Virus record (IMG/VR): IMGVR_UViG_3300025280_000077
Span: 1 to 37,884 of that record
Length of the DNA: 37,884 bases
Origin: a virus
Direction: 5' to 3' (one strand)
This document shows, piece by piece, positions 1 through 8,900 of this stretch. The position numbers were made by a program, and so were the translations under genes. Under the pieces are notes generated by a model that worked only from the letters and a program-made list of their open reading frames with translations, was not told the origin of the DNA and did no database searches. Position 1 is the stretch's first letter, and each line of letters starts with the position of its first letter.

Positions 1-441
1 TTTGACCCAGCAAGAGGAGGCTCAAACGAAAAACTCGTTATGGCTTCTTTACCTATAGTTACCATTTTCAATAAACTTGGTGACGGTGCATTTATTGATG
101 CATCTGTTGGCTACAGCAACAGTCCATATAGAGTTAATATGAACAATGCTGAAGGCTCATTCGGTCACAAAGTTATGGAAATTAACACAGTGCACGGAGA
201 CCTATACATGGTGAAACAACCTCTATTTAGAGGGCACTCAGCTGGATTAATGTTGATGGCTGATATGTCTCAACTATACTATAGACCTCTAGTTGGTAAT
301 GGAATCAATCGTGATACTCAAGTTCAAACAAATGTACAAGCTGCAGATGAGGACTTAAGAAAAGACGTGATTCTTACCGAGGCTGGTCTTGAGGTATGTT
401 TACCTGAAGCTCATGCACTATTTAATGTAGAAGGAGTATAG
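1..441 (+). CDS. Major capsid protein, C-terminal part (partial)
   Basis: The reading frame is open at the left edge of the window (FDPARGG... runs into the ATG at 40), so this is the last 146 residues of a longer protein. The pattern EKLVMASLP, then VMEINTVHGDLYMV, then GLMLMADMSQLYYRPL and LTEAGLEVCLPEAHALF matches the C-terminal half of HK97-fold capsid proteins of the DUF5309 type found in many marine phages, where a strand reading the loop to a heavy hydrophobic segment is followed by a Glu-Ala-His ending. It would form the shell of the head. The stop is 4 bases before the next gene, which suggests cotranslation with the probable decoration protein. Family assignment is from memory of the pattern. 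Confidence 0.75.
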   Translation, partial: FDPARGGSNEKLVMASLPIVTIFNKLGDGAFIDASVGYSNSPYRVNMNNAEGSFGHKVMEINTVHGDLYMVKQPLFRGHSAGLMLMADMSQLYYRPLVGNGINRDTQVQTNVQAADEDLRKDVILTEAGLEVCLPEAHALFNVEGV

Positions 442-445
442 TAAG

Positions 446-898
446 ATGAGAAGTGATTATCTAAATGAAAATAGTGGTAAAACGGCATCCTACGAGAAAA
501 AAGCAGAACTAATTAGTGCTGCAAGAACTCTTGCTGCTACTGATAGTGGAAAAGTTTTCTGGCTAGAATCTTCTGGTGGTGCCTTTTCAATTACTCTTCC
601 GACTGGAGGAGATATTGGAGACGGTATGCACTATAAGTTCTGGGTTCAAGAAAACACACCAACTGCTGCAATAACGATTGCAGCTGGTAGTGCTATCGTA
701 TTCGGTAAAATCAACGAAACTGAAGTTGATACTGGAGACGATGGTCCAGGTTCAAGTGCTGATGGAGCTACTGGAGTTTCTAATGTGATATTAGGAACCT
801 CTGCTTTAAAGGGAGACTTTATAGAAATTGACGCCTTTGCAGGTGCTTGGTATCTAAACGGTCAATCTGGTAAAGACGGAGCAGTAACCACAAGTTAA
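446..898 (+). CDS. Probable capsid decoration or head structural protein
   Basis: A 150-residue, Gly/Ala/Ser/Thr-rich protein without Cys. It has alternating beta-type segments (VFWLESSGGAFSITLP near 38-53, AAITIAAGSAIVFG near 74-87, DFIEIDAFAGAWYLNG near 124-139), a composition typical of small beta-sandwich proteins exposed on the virion. AAGGAG at 431-436 lies inside the end of the capsid gene and gives a good ribosome binding site for this ATG. The position straight after the capsid gene supports a head decoration role, but no specific family is recognised and a head-fibre protein is equally possible. Confidence 0.5.
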   Translation: MRSDYLNENSGKTASYEKKAELISAARTLAATDSGKVFWLESSGGAFSITLPTGGDIGDGMHYKFWVQENTPTAAITIAAGSAIVFGKINETEVDTGDDGPGSSADGATGVSNVILGTSALKGDFIEIDAFAGAWYLNGQSGKDGAVTTS

Positions 899-901
899 TA
901 T

Positions 902-975
902 TACCCGAATCAATAAGGGTAGCAGTTTTGGATGACTGTGGGGTTGTTCGTAGAAAGGTTCAACCCCGAACATCC
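902..975 (+). other. Tandem hairpins between capsid and tail genes
   Basis: Two hairpins follow the stop at 898. TACCC (902-906) pairs with GGGTA (917-921). Then GGATG (930-934) pairs with CATCC (971-975) and encloses GGGGTTG (940-946) pairing with CAACCCC (961-967) around a 14-base loop. There is no T-run after either, so a Rho-independent terminator is not clear. An RNA processing site, an attenuator or an mRNA-stabilising element behind the very highly expressed capsid genes all fit. Confidence 0.55.
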
Positions 976-1004
976 TAAAGATTATAACTTAATAGGAGAA
1001 TAAA

Positions 1005-1199
1005 ATGGCAGCATATAATGCTAATGTAAAAATAGTTATTAATGATATAAGCGATGCAGCTGACTCAGTATCTGGCTCTTTAGCAGCAGATATTATAGCA
1101 GCAGTGAATGCTTTAGATAGTACTAGTCAAGCAATCATAGACATTCAATGTGTGAAACTTGATATATCAAGAGTAGCTTATATTATATTATATACTTAA
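1005..1199 (+). CDS. Small hypothetical protein
   Basis: A 64-residue protein. The first 48 residues are Ala/Asp/Ser/Ile-rich (NDISDAADSVSGSLAADIIA) and could form an amphipathic helix pair; the tail is hydrophobic (VAYIILYT). AGGAG at 994-998 sits six bases before the ATG, so the start is well supported. The stop overlaps the next ATG by one base (TAATG). No family is recognised; position suggests a virion or assembly role. Confidence 0.55.
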   Translation: MAAYNANVKIVINDISDAADSVSGSLAADIIAAVNALDSTSQAIIDIQCVKLDISRVAYIILYT

Positions 1200-1480
1200 T
1201 GGATAAAAATTGTCAGTATTGTGATGCTCCCAATCCTGAAGGATATTTTAATTGTCGTTCTTGTGGGAAGAGGGCTTCAAAGCCTAGGTGGACACCACAG
1301 TTTGTTGTGAGAGAAGACAATTCTTGGGCAAGAGCAATTAGGACAGACCAAGTAAATTTTGGAACAAAAGATATGAATACACATATAAAAGAGAACCAGA
1401 AAAAAAAAGCATTGAAAGCTAATAAAAAATTACACGATTCCATTCAGTGGGATGATAAACCCATAACAGTTAAAAATTAG
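1199..1480 (+). CDS. Zinc-ribbon small protein
   Basis: A 93-residue protein with an N-terminal zinc ribbon: Cys5-x2-Cys8, ten residues, Cys19-x2-Cys22. The rest is basic and helical (IKENQKKKALKANKK near 63-77). Its start overlaps the stop of the preceding gene by one base, so translation is probably coupled. The metal site suggests nucleic-acid or protein contact, but nothing shows a reaction. It lies within the structural operon, so a scaffold or assembly factor is possible. Confidence 0.6.
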   Translation: MDKNCQYCDAPNPEGYFNCRSCGKRASKPRWTPQFVVREDNSWARAIRTDQVNFGTKDMNTHIKENQKKKALKANKKLHDSIQWDDKPITVKN

Positions 1481-1533
1481 TGGGAAGGAATACCAAGAAA
1501 TGGGGAAAAGAAAAAGCAAAGGTGAGAAGAATT

Positions 1534-1590
1534 ATGAAAAAAAGAAAACCATATCCAAAACCTAGAAAACCTAAACGTAGAAGATACTAA
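1534..1590 (+). CDS. Possible 18-residue basic peptide
   Basis: ATG at 1534 opens MKKRKPYPKPRKPKRRRY and ends in TAA whose last base is the A of the next ATG (1590). GGTGAGAAG upstream could serve as ribosome binding site. Thirteen of the 18 residues are Lys, Arg or Pro apart from Tyr, which would suit DNA or RNA contact inside the head. An overlapping 21-codon frame from ATG 1500 to TAG 1565 is the competing reading. The stop/start overlap is the best argument for the 18-residue version. Confidence 0.4.
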   Translation: MKKRKPYPKPRKPKRRRY

Positions 1591-2414
1591 TGAATAAAAC
1601 TTTTGCAGAACAAATGAAAGATGTATTGATAGGCTTAGGTGTATCAGATATAGACAAATTAAATGTTACAGAGATTAAAGAATTATACTTTGATATGGTA
1701 TATAAAAGTGATGAAGAAGGATTTATGAATCCTGGTGAAATAGAAAAAGAACTTTTTAGTCCTGAAAATAGTTTAATGCAAGGAGCTATTGATGACAAAC
1801 AATATAAAAAGATTAAAGAATTAGAAAGTCCTTTGTTGGAGGTTCTTGAACAAGGTAAGCCATATGGACAAAATGGAAAAAACTTGTATGGAGATAGTTC
1901 AGAAGCTGTTGCTGACTCTTTAAAATCTTTTGGAGGTAAGGTTGCATGGGTAGAATCAGATAATATACCAGATAGAATACAAGAATCAGGTGGACCAGGA
2001 AGAGGTAAGTATCAGTATGAAATGAATGTATTTACTGGAGGATTAGATGAAAACCCTCAAGGGGCAGCAGAAACTGCTGTGAAAAGATTAATAAATGCTT
2101 ATGAGGGATATGGTATGGAAATACCAAAAGAATGGTCTACATTACTTGATTTAAACAATCTAGATTCCCCTTCGTATAATATAGACTTTTCTAAACTTCC
2201 AGAAAATTTACAAGATGAATTGTTTTATGCAGATAAGCAACAAGACCCAGATTTTAAATTAGGAAAGCTAGGCTCTGGAGAGCTCTCTATGGAAGATGCT
2301 TGGTTAGACTTTCATTGGTCTGGATGGAGCAAAGAAGCCAACCCTCAACAAGCAAGAGGAAAAAAAGCCAAATGGTATAGAGGAAAAATAAAAGAAATGA
2401 ATAAAGGATATTAA
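1590..2414 (+). CDS. Putative virion-associated peptidoglycan hydrolase
   Basis: A 274-residue protein. Around 129-145 it reads RIQESGGPGRGKYQYEM, which resembles the Glu-containing core of lysozyme/transglycosylase-like proteins of marine phages (ESxGPGRGxFQFE); Glu132 would be the candidate catalytic acid. The C-terminal part (DAWLDFHWSGW near 243-253, then a basic tail) also resembles those proteins. There is no signal peptide or membrane segment, so it could act either as a tail-borne wall-piercing enzyme or as an endolysin exported through the holin. No other wall hydrolase is seen in the window. Assignment rests on motif resemblance only; an adaptor or other structural role cannot be excluded. 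Confidence 0.45.
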   Translation: MNKTFAEQMKDVLIGLGVSDIDKLNVTEIKELYFDMVYKSDEEGFMNPGEIEKELFSPENSLMQGAIDDKQYKKIKELESPLLEVLEQGKPYGQNGKNLYGDSSEAVADSLKSFGGKVAWVESDNIPDRIQESGGPGRGKYQYEMNVFTGGLDENPQGAAETAVKRLINAYEGYGMEIPKEWSTLLDLNNLDSPSYNIDFSKLPENLQDELFYADKQQDPDFKLGKLGSGELSMEDAWLDFHWSGWSKEANPQQARGKKAKWYRGKIKEMNKGY

Positions 2415-2416
2415 TA

Positions 2417-4996
2417 ATGGCAACGTTTAAAGTACAAGTAGAAGACATAACAGGTTCTGTAGGAGATGATACAGCAATAAGTAGTTGGCTACAAGACGGA
2501 GCTAAAGAAGTTATTAACTTTATACCTAAGCTAAGACTTGAGGAAGTAGCATCAACTTCTGTATTTGAAAATACTGTTGATGTTGAAGGAAAAAAAGTTT
2601 TAGGAGTTTTAAGAAAAGATGCGAACAATAGTAGTTTTCTTACTCCTTGTATAAAAGTTGCACCAACTAAAAAAGGAATCATACAAGACTCAAGCAACAT
2701 GGAATATGCAACAACAAGTGACCCTGCATATTGGGTTGATGGAGATACATTACAAGTATTTCCTACAAGTGCTTCTACAAACGATATGTCTTTAGTTCAT
2801 ATCAGTTTTGATTTTTCAGCAGTTACTTATGATGATTCTTCTATAACAAATTTCCCAGACGAAGCAGAACCAGCAGTTGTCTTGTATGCAACAAGAAATG
2901 CATTACAACGATTAATGACTGATACAATATCTAATTCAGACATTACTACTGCCTTAACTGCTGTGAATACAGAATTAGATGAAACCCAAACAGTCTGTGA
3001 TTTAATTAACACACAAGTAGATTCTGCTGTAGCAGAAATATTAGAAACAGTTACCACTGTAGATGATAATGTAGATACAGCTTTAGCAGCAATGAATACA
3101 TCAGCAGACAAAATTAATGCTGCAATAGAATTAGCTAATGCTGAGTTTGATAAAAGCGATGCGTTGTTAGACTTAGGAGAAACCGATACAGAAGGAGATA
3201 TTAATACAGCTTTAACTGCAATCAATACAGAATTAGATGAATTACAATCTATAGCAGATAATGTACATACAGAAGTTCAATTAATAAATGCTCAAGCAGA
3301 TTCTGCTCTTACAGAAATAGGATTAGCCAACGCTGAAGTAGATAAAATGGCAGCAGAAACTGGTTTAGATAATGCTGAATTAGATTTAGCTAAAGTAGAA
3401 TTAGCAGAAGCAGCAGTATTAGTTGATAGCGGTATAGATACAGCCACTGCAGCAATCGCTACAGCAGCAGGAAGAGTTAATACAGCAGTAGCACTTGCTA
3501 ATGGTCAATTTGATGCAGCGGTTTTAGAATCAGCTCAAGCAGAGTTAGAAGCAGATGATAGTGCAGTAGCAACTGCATTAGGATTAATTAACACTCAAGT
3601 AGATGCAGCCGTAGCTTTAATCACTGCAGACCCTGGTATCAACGATAGATTAACAGCTGCAGAAGCTGCAGTAGATTTAGCAGCAGCTGAAATAGTATTA
3701 GCAAAAGCAGAAGCTGCAGAGATAGCAACTCAGACAGATAATAGTGGAGATTTTGAAACAGCACTCGATGCGATTAATACAGCTGTAGATAGGTTTAGAG
3801 CTGATGGAGGAGACCCAGTATTATTTGGAGATGAGTCAGAATACACCACAGGTACAGGGTTTACTAAAGTAAAAGATGCATTAGATAATGCACAAAAAAT
3901 TGTTGATGATGGAGCTAATGCTCCAACTGGAAATGCAGCGGGGGATGCGGCAACTTATTTATATACTGATGAAGATGTAGAATTAATGAATGGTGCTTTA
4001 TCTATTGCACAAACAGAACAGAATAGAGCAAGAATCCATTTAGAAGAATTTTCAACTGCTGTTAATGGATTGTCAGCAGAGATAAATGGTTTTGCAACAG
4101 AAGTAACATCAAGAGTAAACTTTACTGGAGCAAAAGGACAAGCAGTACAAGCATATATTAGTACTGCACAAAATCGTTTATCAGAAGCACAGGCCGAAAT
4201 AGGAATAGCTAATGGATATAATTCTGCAATAGGAGCATATATTAATTCTGCACAGGGATATGCTGCTGAAGTACAAGCATATATAAGTACAACTCAAATG
4301 TTTATTAATACTGCATCAAATAGAATTAATGCTGGTAATGCATTTTTAGCAGAGGCGAATGCGAGTGCGGGGGAAGCACAATCTTATATGGGCGAAGTAA
4401 ATGCTAGAATATCTCAAATACAAGGACAGGTTAGTGTTGCTCAAGGATATATACAAAATGGAGCTGGATATTCAAGAGTTGCTGATGGATATGCAAAAGC
4501 AGCACAAGGATTTTTAGGAACAGCACAAAATTATTTAGCAGCAGGACAAGGGTTTGCGTCAGCTGCACAAGGGTATTCTAATGAGATACAAACTAAGTTA
4601 GGTATTGCTTCAGGGTATGGAAACGAAGTAAGTGCTAGACTAGGACAGGCCCAAGCTAAAAGAGCCGAATCTCAATCTAGGTTGGCAGCTGGGAATGCTT
4701 TCTTACAAGAAGCAACTGCAAGAGCTTCTGAAGTAAATTCTTATGGTACAGAAGTTCAACAAAGGTTGGCACAAGTAGGAGCACAAGGAAATGTTGCAGC
4801 AAGTTATGTTGCGGCAGCTCAAGGGTATGCAGGTGAAATACAATCTAAGATTGGTATTGCATCAGGATACTTACAAGAAATGCAAGGAAGACTAGCTGTA
4901 GATACCGCTAAATATAACTGGTATACTCAGCAGTATCAAATGGTAGATGCACGATATAAAGAATTTATACAATCACTAAGAGGAACAAATGCCTAA
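2417..4996 (+). CDS. Large helical tail/neck protein with adaptor-like N-terminus
   Basis: An 859-residue protein in two parts. Residues about 1-170 are a mixed alpha/beta domain containing AYWVDGDTLQVFP and a run toward PAVVLYATRNALQRLM, the same layout as the pair of small proteins encoded at 5159-5929. Residues about 170-830 are almost entirely Ala/Glu/Asn/Gln-rich helix with repeats: first a DTALAAMNT / AELELA type, then many short units such as AQGYAAEVQAYIS and AQNYLAAGQGFASAAQGYS. This predicts long coiled coils, perhaps an elongated tail or neck appendage anchored by the N-terminal adaptor domain. Starts 2 bases after the previous stop and ends overlapping the next small gene by 8 bases. 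Confidence 0.6.
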   Translation: MATFKVQVEDITGSVGDDTAISSWLQDGAKEVINFIPKLRLEEVASTSVFENTVDVEGKKVLGVLRKDANNSSFLTPCIKVAPTKKGIIQDSSNMEYATTSDPAYWVDGDTLQVFPTSASTNDMSLVHISFDFSAVTYDDSSITNFPDEAEPAVVLYATRNALQRLMTDTISNSDITTALTAVNTELDETQTVCDLINTQVDSAVAEILETVTTVDDNVDTALAAMNTSADKINAAIELANAEFDKSDALLDLGETDTEGDINTALTAINTELDELQSIADNVHTEVQLINAQADSALTEIGLANAEVDKMAAETGLDNAELDLAKVELAEAAVLVDSGIDTATAAIATAAGRVNTAVALANGQFDAAVLESAQAELEADDSAVATALGLINTQVDAAVALITADPGINDRLTAAEAAVDLAAAEIVLAKAEAAEIATQTDNSGDFETALDAINTAVDRFRADGGDPVLFGDESEYTTGTGFTKVKDALDNAQKIVDDGANAPTGNAAGDAATYLYTDEDVELMNGALSIAQTEQNRARIHLEEFSTAVNGLSAEINGFATEVTSRVNFTGAKGQAVQAYISTAQNRLSEAQAEIGIANGYNSAIGAYINSAQGYAAEVQAYISTTQMFINTASNRINAGNAFLAEANASAGEAQSYMGEVNARISQIQGQVSVAQGYIQNGAGYSRVADGYAKAAQGFLGTAQNYLAAGQGFASAAQGYSNEIQTKLGIASGYGNEVSARLGQAQAKRAESQSRLAAGNAFLQEATARASEVNSYGTEVQQRLAQVGAQGNVAASYVAAAQGYAGEIQSKIGIASGYLQEMQGRLAVDTAKYNWYTQQYQMVDARYKEFIQSLRGTNA

Positions 4997-5159
4997 GACA
5001 AGCTGGACAGAGCAAAGCATTGCTCCAAGTACAACTTGGACAGAACAAGCTTTATCTTCTATAGGCTCAGTTTGGGCTGAAGTTCTGGACAGTTTTTCTC
5101 TTTGGGCAAGTTTTATTATGGACTGGGCAGATGTTACTCAAAAATGGGAGGATGAATAA
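4989..5159 (+). CDS. Small Trp-rich structural protein
   Basis: A 56-residue protein with Trp at 6, 17, 29, 39, 46 and 53, spaced about every 7-12 residues. SWTEQSIAPS (5-14) is echoed by TWTEQALSS (16-24), an internal repeat. Start ATG 4989 lies inside the end of the 859-residue gene and its TAA shares an A with the ATG at 5159, so it closes the gap between them exactly. Short Trp-repeat proteins of this look occur next to tail genes in marine phages. Function unknown; a surface-binding or tail plug protein is possible. Confidence 0.6.
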   Translation: MPKTSWTEQSIAPSTTWTEQALSSIGSVWAEVLDSFSLWASFIMDWADVTQKWEDE

Positions 5160-5464
5160 TGGCAGCAATAGAATTTAGTGTAAGAGAAATATTAAGTAGA
5201 GTACGACAAGCAGTCCCAAAAGCTAGAGAAAACTATGTGATGAATCTAATCAATCAAGGATTGGTAGAGATGGGAAAGTATTCTATTAAAACAGAATATG
5301 GTAAAACAAATTTGGTAAATGAACAACTATGGTATGGATTAGATGATGATAGAGATATTACAATAAATAAAATATTTAGAGTAAGTATTTTAAATTCAGA
5401 TAGTGAATATATACAAATACCTAGATTATTAAATCAAGAAATTAAAATAACAGATACGGAGTAA
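5159..5464 (+). CDS. Head-tail adaptor-like protein, N-half
   Basis: A 101-residue protein: helical N-terminus (SVREILSRVRQAVPKA, NYVMNLINQGLVEMG) followed by beta-type segments ending LLNQEIKITDTE. The order of helices then strands matches the first half of the N-terminal domain of the 859-residue protein, and the next gene matches its second half. It is therefore probably one part of a two-gene adaptor or neck component. One-base overlap with the previous gene; three bases to the next. Confidence 0.5.
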   Translation: MAAIEFSVREILSRVRQAVPKARENYVMNLINQGLVEMGKYSIKTEYGKTNLVNEQLWYGLDDDRDITINKIFRVSILNSDSEYIQIPRLLNQEIKITDTE

Positions 5465-5467
5465 AAA

Positions 5468-5929
5468 ATGGCAGCAGTAACCAGCACATATACCGACCCT
5501 TCCGATTCATTTGTATGGTGGGTTGAGGGAGATAAACTTGCTATAGCTACTACAGAAGACGATGGTGGTACTACAGAAACCGCTACGGGCAAATATAAAG
5601 CAGCAATCATTGGTTCTGGTTCAGACTATGTTACAAATGGATTGTTGATTTCTTATTATGCAGAACCAGACGAAGTAACAGCGGTAACTGGTTCAGGTAG
5701 TACAGTAGATTTAGACAATCAACTACAACCCCTATTAATAGATTTTGTAAAAGCACACTTATTATTTGATGCAGCAGCAAGAGAGAAAGACCCAAATCAA
5801 TCTGCAATTAAAATGCAGTCTGGGCAAGTATTTTTAAACAACTTTAAGGAAGGACTAATAAGGTATGGCTCTAAAAAGAGTGACAAAACAGGCGGAACTA
5901 GAGCAATTCTACCATTTAGTTTTAAATAA
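5468..5929 (+). CDS. Head-tail adaptor-like protein, C-half
   Basis: A 153-residue protein. FVWWVEGDKLAIATT (about 15-29), GLLISYYAEPDEV (about 58-70) and LQPLLIDFVKAHLLFDAA (about 85-102) follow the same order as WVDGDTLQVFP, a beta segment and PAVVLYATRNALQRLM in the N-terminal domain of the 859-residue protein. The helix after the strand pair is typical of phage connector and head-completion proteins. Tight spacing to both neighbours supports assembly with the preceding protein. Ends with a basic, flexible tail. Confidence 0.5.
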   Translation: MAAVTSTYTDPSDSFVWWVEGDKLAIATTEDDGGTTETATGKYKAAIIGSGSDYVTNGLLISYYAEPDEVTAVTGSGSTVDLDNQLQPLLIDFVKAHLLFDAAAREKDPNQSAIKMQSGQVFLNNFKEGLIRYGSKKSDKTGGTRAILPFSFK

Positions 5930-5932
5930 ATT

Positions 5933-8900
5933 ATGGCTACACTTACAGGAACAAGAGTAAAAGACACTTATAAGGACCTATTACAGGTTTCTAATAGCAA
6001 TTCTGGTATTGATAGCACTTTAAGGACTGTATCAGATGGCGAAGCTACTGATAGTATTTTAGAATTAAGTAGTGCTGCTGTTAATATCACAGGAGCTGGT
6101 ACACTACAATATGGTGGAACAGCTATTACTTCTACAGCAGCCGAGTTAAATGTATTAGATGGAATTTCTGCAACCGTAACAGAATTAAATTATACAGATG
6201 GTGTAACATCAAACATTCAAACACAATTAGATGCAACACTAGATACAGCTGGTTCATTAATAGATTTAAGTTCAACTACTATTAATGTAGACTTGACCGA
6301 AGCAGGAGAAGCTGCTATCGCCAATGGAGACTATATATTATTTTTAGATGGTGGTGCAACAGGAACACACGCAAAAGAAGCATTAGCTGATGTTGCGACT
6401 TTATTTGCAGGAAACGGACTAACAGCTACAGACTCTGTAATAGAGTCAGATGTACACGCATTAACAGAAGCTATTCTTACAAGTGGAGATTATATTGCTT
6501 TCTCAGACGAAGACCAGTCAGGAGACCCTACTCGCCGTGAAAGCATAGATGATATAGCTACGTTATTTGCAGGGACTGGTTTAACAGCTTCAAGTGCTGT
6601 AATAGGAATTGATGCAGCACAAACAGTAATTACATCTCTTTTAGCTACAGATATTAAAATTGGTGAAGATGACCAAACAAAAATAGATTTTGAAACTGCA
6701 GATACAATTAACTTTTATGCTGGAAATGAAAAACAATTAATACTTACAGATGGAGCTTTAACACCAGGAGCTGATAATATACTTGATTTAGGTTCATCTG
6801 GAGTAGAATTTAAAAATGCTTACTTTGATGGGACAGTAACTTCTGATGCCTTTGCTGGTCCTTTAACAGGAGATGTTACTGGTAACGTTTCAGGTACAGC
6901 AGCAACTGTTACAACTGCAGCACAAACTAGCATTACAAGTTTAGGTACATTGACAGCTTTAACAGTTGATGATGTCGCTATAAACGGTAAGGTTATAACG
7001 ATGACAGGTTCTAGTAGTGACACGGCTGTATTTACAGCAGGAACTAACGGAACTCTTAGTGTTGTTACAACTGATGCAGCAGCAGCAGCAGCAAACATTC
7101 AAATTACAGCAGACGGTACAGTAGATATTGATTCGGCAGGTGTCTTAACTTTAGATTCTGGTGCAGCAATCAATCTTGAACCTGCTTCTGGTTCTGCAAT
7201 TTTATTAGATGGCACAATTAGTGTAGATGCAGGAGTAGTAACAGGAGCAACAAGTGTTACATCTACTGCTTTTGTAGGCGATATAACAGGAGATGTTACT
7301 GGAAATGCAGATACTGCAACTTTAGCTACAACTGTAACTGTTACAGATAGCACAGCAAATACAAATTTCCCAGTAGTATTTCATAATGAATCCAATGCAC
7401 TATTAGATGATACTGGTGCATTACGATATAATCCAAGCACAGGAGAATTATTAGTTCCTAAATTAACCGTAGCAGGAACTACGACTACAGCAGATACAGT
7501 AACAATGGAAGCTGCAAATGCAGTTATCTTTGAAGGAGCAACTGCCGATTCTTACGAAACAACACTATCTATTGTTGACCCAACAGCAGACCACACACAA
7601 TATTTAATCAATCAAACTGGATATATTCCTTTATTAGCAGCATCAACTTCAACTGCAATTTCATCAACTCCTGCAGAATTAAATGTATTAGATGGATATA
7701 CTGGAAGTGTTACAGAATTAAATTATTTAGATACCTTACACGCAACAGGCGTTACCAATACTGAATTTGATTATTTAGATGGAGTAACATCAAATATTCA
7801 AACACAGTTAGACGCAACACTTGATACAGCAGGAACAGGTATAGACATATCAAGCACTACAGTTTCAGTAGATGTATCAGACTTTATGGCTAATGGTGCT
7901 AACAACTATATTGTAACTGCTACTGGCACAGATGCTATGAACGCAGAAGCCAATCTTACTTTTGATGGAACGAGTTTAGGGGTTGGAACTACATCACCTG
8001 AAGGTAAAGTCCACATTTATCAATCTGATGCAAGTGTAGCTCCTGATAGTGATGGAGATGATTTAGTTATTGAAAGTAATGCTGATACTGGTATTAGTAT
8101 TTTAGCAGGAGAGAGTAATGGAGAAACTGGCTCATTAATCTTTGGAAGTGATAATGATGCCTATGGAGCAGGACTTGCTTATCATTATTACGATAAAACT
8201 CTTTCTTTAAAAACTGCACACTCATCTGGAATATTAAGATTAGCAAGTGCAAATAATACTACTGCTATGACTATTGATAGTTCGCAAGATGTAACTATTA
8301 ATGCAGGTAGTTTAACATTACCAGTTGCTGAAAAACTATTCTTTGGTGGTGGTGCACATACTTATATCGGAGAAGATGTAGATGATAGATTAAGATTCTT
8401 TACTGGTGGTGCTGAATTTATGCGATTTACTGAAGATACTTCCAATACATTAACCTTTTATCAACCAATGAACTTTCAAGCACAAACAGTTGCTAATGTT
8501 GGAGATGTAAAAATAAATGCTACTAACAAACTTTATTTAGATGGTGGTGATGATACTTTTATAAGCCAAACTTCTGCTAATACAGTAAGTTTCTATGCAG
8601 GTGGAACAAGCAATGCAAGATGGAGTTATGATAATAATTCTGTTGATATTGCAGTAGATACAACTTTAGCAGCTACCAAGAAACTTTACTTAGATGGTGG
8701 TGGTAATACTTACATCTATGAAGAAAGTGCTGACAATGTAATGTTCTACATTGGTGGTAGAAATATGTTACGACTACACGAGGGCAATGGAGAGGTTGTT
8801 GTTAATGATAGTCAAGTAGATACTAATTTTAGAGTTGAAAGCGATACTATTGATGATTTATTCTTCTGTGATGCTGGAACTTCAAGAGTCGGTATAGGAA

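Noticed and set aside
1500-1565. 21-codon frame from ATG 1500
   Set aside because: Overlaps the 18-codon frame whose stop joins the next start exactly; cannot both be preferred.
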